The translations under genes were made by a program, and so were the position numbers. Shown here piece after piece: positions 49,201 through 61,000 of a stretch of DNA of 64,000 nucleotides; within the stretch, counting starts at the first letter, position 1; each line of letters begins with the position of its first letter. Below the pieces are notes generated by a model that had not been told where the DNA came from, ran no database searches, and worked only from the letters and a program-made list of their open reading frames with translations. This stretch comes from Sipunculus nudus (taxonomy: Eukaryota > Annelida > Sipuncula > Golfingiida > Sipunculidae), in the NCBI GenBank assembly GCA_026874595.1, contig CM049319.1:40713973-40777972 (forward strand), read 5' to 3'.

Positions 49201-52200
49201 ACTGAGCCTGGGAAGGGGGAAGAAATCAGGTAGCGAGTTCAGTGATCAATGAACTCATCCTGGGAAGGGGAAGAAAACAGGTAGCGAGGTCAGTGATCAA
49301 TGAACTCAGCTTGGGAAGGGGGAAGAAAACAGGTAGCGAGGTCAGTGATCAATGAAGTCATCCTGGGAAGGGGGAAGAAAACAGGTAGCGAGGTCAGTGT
49401 TCAATGAACTCACCTGGGAAGGGGGAAGGAAACAGGTAGCGAGGTCAGTGATGAATGAACTGAGCCTGGGAAGGGGGAAGAAAACAGGTAGCGAGGTCAG
49501 TGATCAATGAACTCATCCTGGGAAGGGGGAAGAAAACAGGTAGCGAGGTCAGTGATCTATGAACTGAGCCTAGGAAGGGGGAAGAAAACAGGTAGCGAGG
49601 TCAGTGATCAATGAACTCATCCTGGGAAGGGGGAAGAAAACAGGTAGCGAGGTCAGTGATCAATGAACTCATCCTGGGAAGGGGGAAGAAAACAGGTAGC
49701 GAGGTCAGTGATCAATGAATTCATCCTGGGAAGGGGGAAGAAAACAGGTAGCGAGGTCAGTGATCAATGAACTCATCCTGGGAAAGGGGAAGAAAACAGG
49801 TAGCGAGGTCAGTGATCAATGAACTGAGCCTGGGAAGGGGAAGAAAACAGGTAGCGAGGTCAGTGATCCATGAACTGAGCCTGGGAAGGGGGAAGAAAAC
49901 AGGTAGCGAGGTCCGTGATCAATGAACTCATCCTGGGAAGGGGGAAGAAAACAGGTAGCGAGGTCAGTGATCAATGAACTCATCCTGGGAAGGGGGAAGA
50001 AAACAGGTAGCGAGGTCAGTGATCAATGAACTCATCCTGGAAGGGGAAGAAAACAGGTAGCGAGATCAGTGATCACTGAACTCAGCCTGGGAAGGGGGAA
50101 GAAAACAGGTAGCGAGGTCAGTGATCAATGAACTCATCCTGGGAAGGGGGAAGAAAACAGGTAGCGAGGTCAGTGATCAATGAACTGAGCCTGGGAAGGG
50201 GGAAGAAAACAGGTAGCGAGGTCAGTGATCAATGAACTGAGCCTGGGAAGGGGGAAGAAAACAGGTAGCGGGGTCAGTGATCAATGAACTGAGCCTGGGA
50301 AGGGGGAAGAAAACAGGTAGCGAGGTCAGTGATGAATAAACTGATCCTGGGAAGGGGGAAGAAAACAGGTAGCGAGGTCCGTGATAAATGAACTCATCCT
50401 GGGAAGGGGGAAGAAAACAGTTAGCGAGGTCAGTGATCAATGAACTAATTCTGGGAAGGGGGTATAAAACAGGTAGCGAGGTCAGTGATCAAAGAACTCA
50501 GCTTGGGAAGGGGGAAGAAAACAGGTAGCGAGGTCAGTGATCAATGAACTCAGCTTGGGAAGGGGGAAGAAAACAGGTAGCGAGTTCAGTGATCAATGAA
50601 CTCATCCTGGGAAGGGGGAAGAAAACAGGTAGCGAGGTCAGTGTTCAATGAACTCACCTGGGAAGGGGGAAGGAAACAGGTAGCGAGGTCAGTGATGTAT
50701 GAACTCATCCTGGGAAGGGGGAAGAAAACAGGTAGCGAGGTCAGTGTTCAATGAACTCACCTGGCAAGGGGGAAGGAAACAGGTAGCGAGGTCATTGATG
50801 AATGAACTGAGCCTGGGAAGGGGGAAGAAAACAGGTAGCGAGGTCAGTGATCAATGAACTCATCCTGGGAAGGGGGAAGAAAACAGGCAGCGAGGTCAGT
50901 GATCAATGAACTCAGCTTTGGAAGAGGAAAGAAAACAGGTAGCGAGGTCAGTGATCAATGAACTCAGCTTGGGAAGGGGGAAGAAAACAGGTAGCGAGGT
51001 CAGTGATCAATGAACTCAGCTTGGGAAGGGGGAAGAAAACAGGTAGCGAGTTCAGTGATCAATGAACTCATCCTGGGAAGGGGGAAGAAAACAGGTAGCG
51101 AGGTCAGTGTTCAATGAACTCACCTGGGAAGGGGGAAGGAAACAGGTAGCGAGGTCAGTGATGAATGAACTGAGCCTGGGAAGGGGGAAGAAAACAGGTA
51201 GCGAGGTCAGTGATCAATGAACTCATCCTGGGAAGGGGGAAGAAAACAGGCAGCGAGGTCAGTGATCAATGAACTCAGCCTGGGAAGGGGGAAGAAAACA
51301 GGTAGCAAGGTCAGTGATCAATGAATTCATCCTGGGAAGGGGGAAGAAAACAGGTAGCGAGGTCAGTGATCAATAAACTGAGCCTGGGAAGGGGGAAGAA
51401 ATCAGGTAGCGAGGTCAGTGATCAATGAACTCATCCTGGGAAGGGGAAGAAAACAGGCAGCGAGGTCAGTGATCAATGAACTCATCCTGGGAAGGGGGAA
51501 GAAAACAGGTAGCGAGGTCAGTGATCAATGAACTCATCCTGGGAAGGGGGAAGAAAACAGGTAGCGAGGTCAGTGATCAATGAACTCAGCCTGGGAAGGG
51601 GGAAGAAAACAGGTAGCGAGGTCAGTGATCAATGAACTGAGCCTGGGAAGGGGGAAGAAAACAGGTAGCGAGGTCAGTGATGAATAAACTGATCCTGGGA
51701 AGGGGGAAGAAAACAGGTAGCGAGGTCCGTGATAAATGAACTCATCCTGGGAAAGGGGAAGAAAACAGGTAGCGAGGTCAGTGATCAATGAACTAATTCT
51801 GGGAAGGGGGAAGAAAACAGGTAGCGAGGTCAGTGATCAATGAACTAATTCTGGGAAGGGGGAAGAAAACAGGTAGCGAGGTCAGTGATCAATGAACTCA
51901 GCTTTGGAAGGGGGAAGAAAACAGGTAGCGAGGTCAGTGATCAATGAAGTCATCCTGGGAAGGGGGAAGAAAACAGGTAGCGAGGTCAGTGTTCAATGAA
52001 CTCACCTGGGAAGGGGGAAGGAAACAGGTAGCGAGGTCAGTGATGAATGAACTGAGCCTGGGAAGGGGGAAGAAAACAGGTAGCGAGGTCAGTGATCAAT
52101 GAACTCATCCTGGGAAGGGGGAAGAAAACAGGCAGCGAGGTCAGTGATCAATGAACTCAGCCTGGGAAGGGGGAAGAAAACAGGTAGCGAGGTCAGTGAT

Positions 52201-55030
52201 CAATGAATTCATCCTGGGAAGGGGGAAGAAAACAGGTAGCGAGGTCAGTGATCAATAAACTGAGCCTGGGAAAGGGGAAGAAATCAGGTAGCGAGTTCAG
52301 TGATCAATGAACTCATCCTGGGAAGGGGAAGAAAACAGGTAGCGAGGTCAGTGATCAATGAACTCATCCTGGGAAGGGGGAAGAAAACAGGTAGCGAGGT
52401 CAGTGATCAATGAACTGAGCCTGGGAAGGGGGAAGAAAACAGGTAGCGAAGTCAGTGATCAATGAACTGAGCCTGGGAAGGGGGAAGAAAACAGGTAGCG
52501 GGGTCAGTGATCAATGAACTGAGCCTGGGAAGGGGGAAGAAAACAGGTAGCGAGGTCAGTGATGAATAAACTGATCCTGGGAAGGGGGAAGAAAACAAGT
52601 AGCGAGGTCCGTGATAAATGAACTCATCCTGGGAAGGGGGAAGAAAACAGGTAGCGAGGTCAGTGATCAATGAACTAATTCTGGGAAGGGGGAAGAAAAC
52701 AGGTAGCGAGGTCAGTGATCAAAGAACTGAGCTTGGGAAGGGGAAAGAAAACAGGTAGCGAGGTCAGTGATCAATGAACTCAGCTTGGGAAGGGGGAAGA
52801 AAACAGGTAGCGAGGTCAGTGATCAATGAAGTCATCCTGGGAAGGGGGAAGAAAACATGTAGCGAGGTCAGTGTTCAATGAACTCACCTGGGAAGGGGGA
52901 AGGAAACAGGTAGCGAGGTCAGTGATGAATGAACTGAGCCTGGGAAGGGGGAAGAAAACAGGTAGCGAGGTCAGTGATCAATGAACTCATCCTGGGAAGG
53001 GGGAAGAAAACAGGTAGCGAGGTCAGTGATCAATGAACTAATTCTGGGAAGGGGGAAGAAAACAGGTAGCGAGGTCAGTGATCAATGAACTAATTCTGGG
53101 AAGGGGGAAGAAAACAGGTAGCGAGGTCAGTGATCAATGAACTCAGCTTGGGAAGGGGGAAGAAAACAGGTAGCGAGGTCAGTGATCAATGAAGTCATCC
53201 TGGGAAGGGGGAAGAAAACAGGTAGCGAGGTCAGTGTTCAATGAACTCACCTGGGAAGGGGGAAGGAAACAGGTAGCGAGGTCAGTGATGAATGAACTGA
53301 GCCTAGGAAGGGGGAAGAAAACAGGTAGCGAGGTCAGTGATCAATGAACTCATCCTGGGAAGGGGGAAGAAAACAGGCAGCGAGGTCAGTGATCAATGAA
53401 CTCAGCCTGGGAAGGGGGAAGAAAACAGGTAGCGAGGTCAGTGATCAATGAATTCATCCTGGGAAGGGGGAAGAAAACAGGTAGCGAGGTCAGTGATCAA
53501 TAAACTGAGCCTGGGAAAGGGAAAGAAAACAGGAAGCGAGATCAGTTATCAAAGAACTGAGCTTGGGAAGGGGGAAGAAAACAGGTAGCGAGATCAGTGA
53601 TCAATGAACTGAGCTTGGGAAGGGGGAAGAAAACAGGTAGCGAGGTCAGTGATCAATGAACTAAGCCTGGGATGGGGGAAGAAAACAGGTAGCGAGGTCA
53701 GTGATCAATGAACTCAGCCTGGGAAGGGGGAAGAAAACAGGTAGCGAGGTCAGTGATCAATGAACTCATCCTGGGAAGGGGGAAGAAAACAGGCAGCGAG
53801 GTCAGTGATCAATGAACTCAGCCTGGGAAGGGGGAAGACAGGTAGCGAGGTCAGTGATCAATGAATTGATCCTGGGAAGGGGGAAGAAAACAGGTAGCTA
53901 GGTCAGTGATCAATGAACTCAGCCTGGGAAGGGGGAAGAAAACAGGTAGCGAGGTCAGTGATCAATGAACTGAGCATGGGAAGGGGGAAGAAAACAGGCA
54001 GCGAGGTCAGTGTTCAATGAACTCATCCTGGGAAGGGGAAGAAAACAGGTAGCGAGGTCAGTGATCAATGAACTCATCCTGGGAAGGGGGAAGAAAACAG
54101 GTAGCGAGGTCAGTGATCAATGAACTCATCCTGGGAAGGGGGAAGAAAACAGGTAGCGAGGTCAGTGATCAATTAACTGAGCCTAGGAAGGGGGAAGAAA
54201 ACAGGTAGCGAGGTCAGTGATCAATGAACTCATCCTGGGAAGGGGGAAGAAAACAGGTAGCGAGGTCAGTGATCAATGAACTCATCCTGGGAAGGGGGAA
54301 GAAAACAGGTAGCGAGGTCAGTGATCAATGAACTCATTCTGGGAAGGGGGAAGAAAACAGGTAGCGAGGTCAGTGATCAATGAACTCATCCTGGGAAGGG
54401 GGAAGAAAACAGGTAGCGAGGTCAGTGATCAATGAACTGAGCCTGGGAAGGGGAAGAAAACAGGTAGCGAGGTCAGTGATCCATGAACTGAGCCTGGGAA
54501 GGGGGAAGAAAACAGGTAGCGAGGTCCGTGATCAATGAACTCATCCTGGGAAGGGGGAAGAAAACAGGTAGCGAGGTCAGTGATCAATGAACTCATCCTG
54601 GGAAGGGGGAAGAAAACAGGTAGCGAGGTCAGTGATCAATGAACTCATCCTGGAAGGGGAAGAAAACAGGTAGCGAGGTCAGTGATCAATGAACTCATCC
54701 TGGGAAGGGGGAAGAAAACAGGTAGCGAGGTCAGTGATCAATGAACTGAGCCTGGGAAGGGGAAGAAACAGGTAGCGAGGTCAGTGATCCATGAACTGAG
54801 CCTGGGAAGGGGGAAGAAAACAGGTAGCGAGGTCCGTGATCAATGAACTCATCCTGGGAAGGGGGAAGAAAACAGGTAGCGAGGTCAGTGATCAATGAAC
54901 TGAGCTTGGGAAGGGGGAAAAAACAGGTAGCGGGGTCAGTGATCAATGAACTGAGCCTGGGAAGGGGGAAGAAAACAGGTAGCGAGGTCCGTGATGAATA
55001 AACTGATCCTGGGAAGGGGGAAGAAAACAG
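40131..55030. repeat. 8,290-bp tandem higher-order duplication inside the 52-bp array
   Basis: Diagnostic variants repeat at a constant offset of 8,290 bp: GAATTGATCC at 40131 and 48421, GAAGACAGG at 45547 and 53837, and the same variant sets at 41932/50222, 44162/52452 and 46441/54731. Copy 1 spans 40131-48420. Copy 2 spans 48421 to about 55030, where the two diverge (GTCCGTGATAAATG in copy 1 against GTCAGTGATCAATG in copy 2). Over the parts I compared the copies are nearly identical. One visible difference is GAGCCTGGG against GAGCATGGG near 53970. I compared by eye, so no identity value is given. Confidence 0.85.
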
Positions 55031-58000
55031 GTAGCGAGGTCAGTGATCAATGAACTCATCCTGGGAAGGGGGAAGAAAACAGGTAGCGAGGTCAGTGATC
55101 AATGAACTCATCCTGGAAGGGGAAGAAAACAGGTAGCGAGGTCAGTGATCAATGAAGTCATCCTGGGAAGGGGGAAGAAAACAGGTAGCGAGGTCAGTGT
55201 TCAATGAACTCACCTGGGAAGGGGGAAGGAAACAGGTAGCGAGGTCAGTGATGAATGAACTGAGCCTGGGAAGGGGGAAGAAAACAGGTAGCGAGGTCAG
55301 TGATCAATGAACTCATCCTGGGAAGGGGGAAGAAAACAGGCAGCGAGGTCAGTGATCAATGAACTCAGCCTGGGAAGGGGGAAGACAGGTAGCGAGGTCA
55401 GTGATCAATGAATTCATCCTGGGAAGGGGGAAGAAAACAGGTAGCGAGGTCAGTGATCAATAAACTGAGCCTGGGAAGGGGAAGAAAACAGGTAGCGAGG
55501 TCAGTGATCAATGAACTCATCCTGGGAAGGGGGAAGAAAACAGGTAGCGAGGTCAGTGATCAATGAACTTATCCTGGGAAGGGGGAAGAAAACAGGTAGC
55601 GAGGTCAGTGATCAATGAACTCAGCCTGGGAAGGGGGAAGAAAACAGGTAGCTAGGTCAGTGATCAATGAACTCAGCCTGGGAAGAGGGAAGAAAACAGG
55701 TAGCGAGGTCAGTGATCAAGAACTGAGCCTGGGAAGGGGGAAGAAAACAGGCAGCGAGGTCAGTGATCAATGAACTCATCCTGGGAAGGGGAAGAAAACA
55801 GGTAGCGAGGTCAGTGATCAATGAACTCATCCTGGGAAGGGGGAAGAAAACAGGTAGCGAGGTCAGTGATCAATGAACTCATCCTGGGAAGGGGGAAGAA
55901 ACAGGTAGCGAGGTCAGTGATCAATTAACTGAGCCAAGAAGGGGGAAGAAAACAGGTAGCGAGGTCAGTGATCAATGAACTCATCCTGGGAAGGGGGAAG
56001 AAAACAGGTAGCGAGGTCAGTGATCAATGAACTCATCCTGGGAAGGGGGAAGAAAACAGGTAGCGAGGTCAGTGATCAATGAACTCATTCTGGGAAGGGG
56101 GAAGAAAACAGGTAGCGAGGTCAGTGATCAATGAACTCATCCTGGGAAGGGGGAAGAAAACAGGTAGCGAGGTCAGTGATCAATGAACTGAGGATGGGAA
56201 GGGGAAGAAAACAGGTAGCGAGGTCAGTGATCAATGAACTGAGCTTGGGAAGGGGAAAAAAACACTTAGCGGGGTCAGTGATCAATGAACTGAGCCTGGG
56301 AAGGGGGAAGAAAACAGGTAGCGAGGTCAGTGATGAATAAACTGATCCTGGGAAGGGGGAAGAAAACAGGTAGCGAGGTCCGTGATAAATGAACTCATCC
56401 TGGGAAGGGGGAAGAAAACAGGTAGCGAGGTCAGTGATCAATGAACTAATTCTGGGAAGGGGGAAGAAAACAGGTAGCGAGGTCAGTGATCAAAGAACTG
56501 AGCTTGGGAAGGGGGAAGGAAACAGGTAGCGAGGTCAGTGATCAATGAACTCAGCTTGGGAAGGGGGAAGAAAACAGGTAGCGAGGTCAGTGATCAATGA
56601 ACTCAGCTTGGGAAGGGGGAAGAAAACAGGTAGCGAGGTCAGTGATCAATGAAGTCATCCTGGGAAGGGGGAAGAAAACAGGTAGCGAGGTCAGTGTTCA
56701 ATGAACTCACCTGGGAAGGGGGAAGGAAACAGGTAGCGAGGTCAGTGATGAATGAACTGAGCCTGGGAAGGGGGAAGAAAACAGGTAGCGAGGTCAGTGA
56801 TCAATGAACTCATCCTGGGAAGGGGGAAGAAAACAGGCAGCGAGGTCAGTGATCAATGAACTCAGCCTGGGAAGGGGGAAGACAGGTAGCGAGGTCAGTG
56901 ATCAATGAATTCATCCTGGGAAGGGGGAAGAAAACAGGTAGCGAGGTCAGTGATCAATAAACTGAGCCTGGGAAGGGGAAGAAAACAGGTAGCGAGGTCA
57001 GTGATCAATGAACTCATCCTGGGAAGGGGGAAGAAAACAGGTAGCGAGGTCAGTGATCAATGAACTCAGCCTGGGAAGGGGGAAGAAAACAGGTAGCTAG
57101 GTCAGTGATCAATGAACTCAGCCTGGGAAGGGGGAAGAAAACAGGTAGCGAGGTCAGTGATCAATGAACTGAGCCTGGGAAGGGGGAAGAAAACAGGTAG
57201 CGAGGTCAGTGATCAATGAACTCATCCTGGGAAGGGGGAAGAAAACAGGTAGCGAGGTCAGTGATCAATGAACTCATCCTGGGAAGGGGGAAGAAAACAG
57301 GTAGCGAGGTCAGTGATCAATGAACTCATCCTGGAAGGGGAAGAAAACAGGTAGCGAGGTCAGTGATCAATGAACTCATCCTGGGAAGGGGGAAGAAAAC
57401 AGGTAGCGAGGTCAGTGATCAATGAACTGAGCCTGGGAAGGGGAAGAAAACAGGTAGCGAGGTCAGTGATTCATGAACTGAGCCTGGGAAGGGGGAAGAA
57501 AACAGGTAGCGAGGTCCGTGATCAATGAACTCATCCTGGGAAGGGGGAAGAAAACAGGTAGCGAGGTCAGTGATCAATGAACTCATCCTGGAAGGGGAAG
57601 AAAACAGGTAGCGAGGTCAGTGATCAATGAACTCATCCTGGGAAGGGGGAAGAAAACAGGTAGCGAGGTCAGTGATCAATGAACTGAGCCTAGGAAGGGG
57701 GAAGAAAACAGGTAGCGAGGTCAGTGATCAATGAACTCATCCTGGGAAGGGGGAAGAAAACAGGTAGCGAGGTCAGTGATCAATGAACTCATCCTGGAAG
57801 GGGAAGAAAACAGGTAGCGAGATCAGTGATCACTGAACTCAGCCTGGGAAGGGGGAAGAAAACAGGTAGCGAGGTCAGTGATCAATGAACTGAGCCTGGG
57901 AAGGGGGAAGAAAACAGGTAGCGAGGTCAGTGATGAATAAACTGATCCTGGGAAGGGGGAAGAAAACAGGTAGCGAGGTCCGTGATAAATGAACTCATCC

Positions 58001-61000
58001 TGGGAAGGGGGAAGAAAACAGGTAGCGAGGTCAGTGATCAATGAACTAATTCTGGGAAGGGGGAAGAAAACAGGTAGCGAGGTCAGTGATCAAAGAACTC
58101 AGCTTGGGAAGGGGGAAGAAAACAGGTAGCGAGGTCAGTGATCAATGAACTCAGCTTGGGAAGGGGGAAGAAAACAGGTAGCGAGTTCAGTGATCAATGA
58201 ACTCATCCTGGGAAGGGGGAAGAAAACAGGTAGCGAGGTCAGTGTTCAATGAACTCACCTGGGAAGGGGGAAGGAAACAGGTAGCGAGGTCAGTGATGTA
58301 TGAACTCATCCTGGGAAGGGGGAAGAAAACAGGTAGCGAGGTCAGTGTTCAATGAACTCACCTGGGAAGGGGGAATGAAACAGGTAGCGAGGTCAGTGAT
58401 GAATGAACTGAGCCTGGGAAGGGGGAAGAAAACAGGTAGCGAGGTCAGTGATCAATGAACTCATCCTGGGAAGGGGGAAGAAAACAGGCAGCGAGGTCAG
58501 TGATCAATGAACTCAGCTTTGGAAGAGGAAAGAAAACAGGTAGCGAGGTCAGTGATCAATGAACTCAGCTTGGGAAGGGGGAAGAAAACAGGTAGCGAGG
58601 TCAGTGATCAATGAACTCAGCCTGGGAAGGGGGAAGACAGGTAGCGAGGTCAGTGATCAATGAATTCATCCTGGGAAGGGGGAAGAAAACAGGTAGCGAG
58701 GTCAGTGATCAATAAACTGAGCCTGGGAAGGGGGAAGAAATCAGGTAGCGAGTTCAGTGATCAATGAACTCATCCTGGGAAGGGGAAGAAAACAGGTAGC
58801 GAGGTCAGTGATCAATGAACTCATCCTGGGAAGGGGGAAGAAAACAGGTAGCGAGGTCAGTGATCAATGAACTCATCCTGGGAAGGGGGAAGAAAACAGG
58901 TAGCGAGGTCAGTGATCAATGAACTCATCCTGGAAGGGGAAGAAAACAGGTAGCGAGGTCAGTGATCAATGAACTCATCCTGGGAAGGGGGAAGAAAACA
59001 GGTAGCGAGGTCAGTGATCAATGAACTGAGCCTGGGAAGGGGAAGAAAACAGGTAGCGAGGTCAGTGATCCATGAACTGAGCCTGGGAAGGGGGAAGAAA
59101 ACAGGTAGCGAGGTCCGTGATCAATGAACTCATCCTGGGAAGGGGGAAGAAAACAGGTAGCGAGGTCAGTGATCAATGAACTCATCCTGGAAGGGGAAGA
59201 AAACAGGTAGCGAGGTCAGTGATCAATGAACTCATCCTGGGAAGGGGGAAGAAAACAGGTAGCGAGGTCAGTGATCTATGAACTGAGCCTAGGAAGGGGG
59301 AAGAAAACAGGTAGCGAGGTCAGTGATCAATGAACTCATCCTGGGAAGGGGGAAGAAAACAGGTAGCGAGGTCAGTGATCAATGAACTCATCCTGGGAAG
59401 GGGGAAGAAAACAGGTAGCGAGGTCAGTGATCAATGAATTCATCCTGGGAAGGGGGAAGAAAACAGGTAGCGAGGTCAGTGATCAATGAACTCATCCTGG
59501 GAAAGGGGAAGAAAACAGGTAGCGAGGTCAGTGATCAATGAACTGAGCCTGGGAAGGGGAAGAAAACAGGTAGCGAGGTCAGTGATCCATGAACTGAGCC
59601 TGGGAAGGGGGAAGAAAACAGGTAGCGAGGTCCGTGATCAATGAACTCATCCTGGGAAGGGGGAAGAAAACAGGTAGCGAGGTCAGTGATCAATGAACTC
59701 ATCCTGGGAAGGGGGAAGAAAACAGGTAGCGAGGTCAGTGATCAATGAACTCATCCTGGAAGGGGAAGAAAACAGGTAGCGAGATCAGTGATCACTGAAC
59801 TCAGCCTGGGAAGGGGGAAGAAAACAGGTAGCGAGGTCAGTGATCAATGAACTCATCCTGGGAAGGGGGAAGAAAACAGGTAGCGAGGTCAGTGATCAAT
59901 GAACTGAGCCTGGGAAGGGGGAAGAAAACAGGTAGCGAGGTCAGTGATCAATGAACTGAGCCTGGGAAGGGGGAAGAAAACAGGTAGCGGGGTCAGTGAT
60001 CAATGAACTGAGCCTGGGAAGGGGGAAGAAAACAGGTAGCGAGGTCAGTGATGAATAAACTGATCCTGGGAAGGGGGAAGAAAACAGGTAGCGAGGTCCG
60101 TGATAAATGAACTCATCCTGGGAAGGGGGAAGAAAACAGTTAGCGAGGTCAGTGATCAATGAACTAATTCTGGGAAGGGGGTATAAAACAGGTAGCGAGG
60201 TCAGTGATCAAAGAACTCAGCTTGGGAAGGGGGAAGAAAACAGGTAGCGAGGTCAGTGATCAATGAACTCAGCTTGGGAAGGGGGAAGAAAACAGGTAGC
60301 GAGTTCAGTGATCAATGAACTCATCCTGGGAAGGGGGAAGAAAACAGGTAGCGAGGTCAGTGTTCAATGAACTCACCTGGGAAGGGGGAAGGAAACAGGT
60401 AGCGAGGTCAGTGATGTATGAACTCATCCTGGGAAGGGGGAAGAAAACAGGTAGCGAGGTCAGTGTTCAATGAACTCACCTGGCAAGGGGGAAGGAAACA
60501 GGTAGCGAGGTCATTGATGAATGAACTGAGCCTGGGAAGGGGGAAGAAAACAGGTAGCGAGGTCAGTGATCAATGAACTCATCCTGGGAAGGGGGAAGAA
60601 AACAGGCAGCGAGGTCAGTGATCAATGAACTCAGCTTTGGAAGAGGAAAGAAAACAGGTAGCGAGGTCAGTGATCAATGAACTCAGCTTGGGAAGGGGGA
60701 AGAAAACAGGTAGCGAGGTCAGTGATCAATGAACTCAGCTTGGGAAGGGGGAAGAAAACAGGTAGCGAGTTCAGTGATCAATGAACTCATCCTGGGAAGG
60801 GGGAAGAAAACAGGTAGCGAGGTCAGTGTTCAATGAACTCACCTGGGAAGGGGGAAGGAAACAGGTAGCGAGGTCAGTGATGAATGAACTGAGCCTGGGA
60901 AGGGGGAAGAAAACAGGTAGCGAGGTCAGTGATCAATGAACTCATCCTGGGAAGGGGGAAGAAAACAGGCAGCGAGGTCAGTGATCAATGAACTCAGCCT

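Noticed and set aside
26355-60159. Many minus-strand ORFs of 70-123 codons with a repeated Thr-Asp-Leu-Ala-Thr-Cys-Phe-Leu motif
   Set aside because: They are the 52-bp unit read in rotating frames (a 156-bp cycle). They differ only where unit variants break the frame, and they have no gene context.
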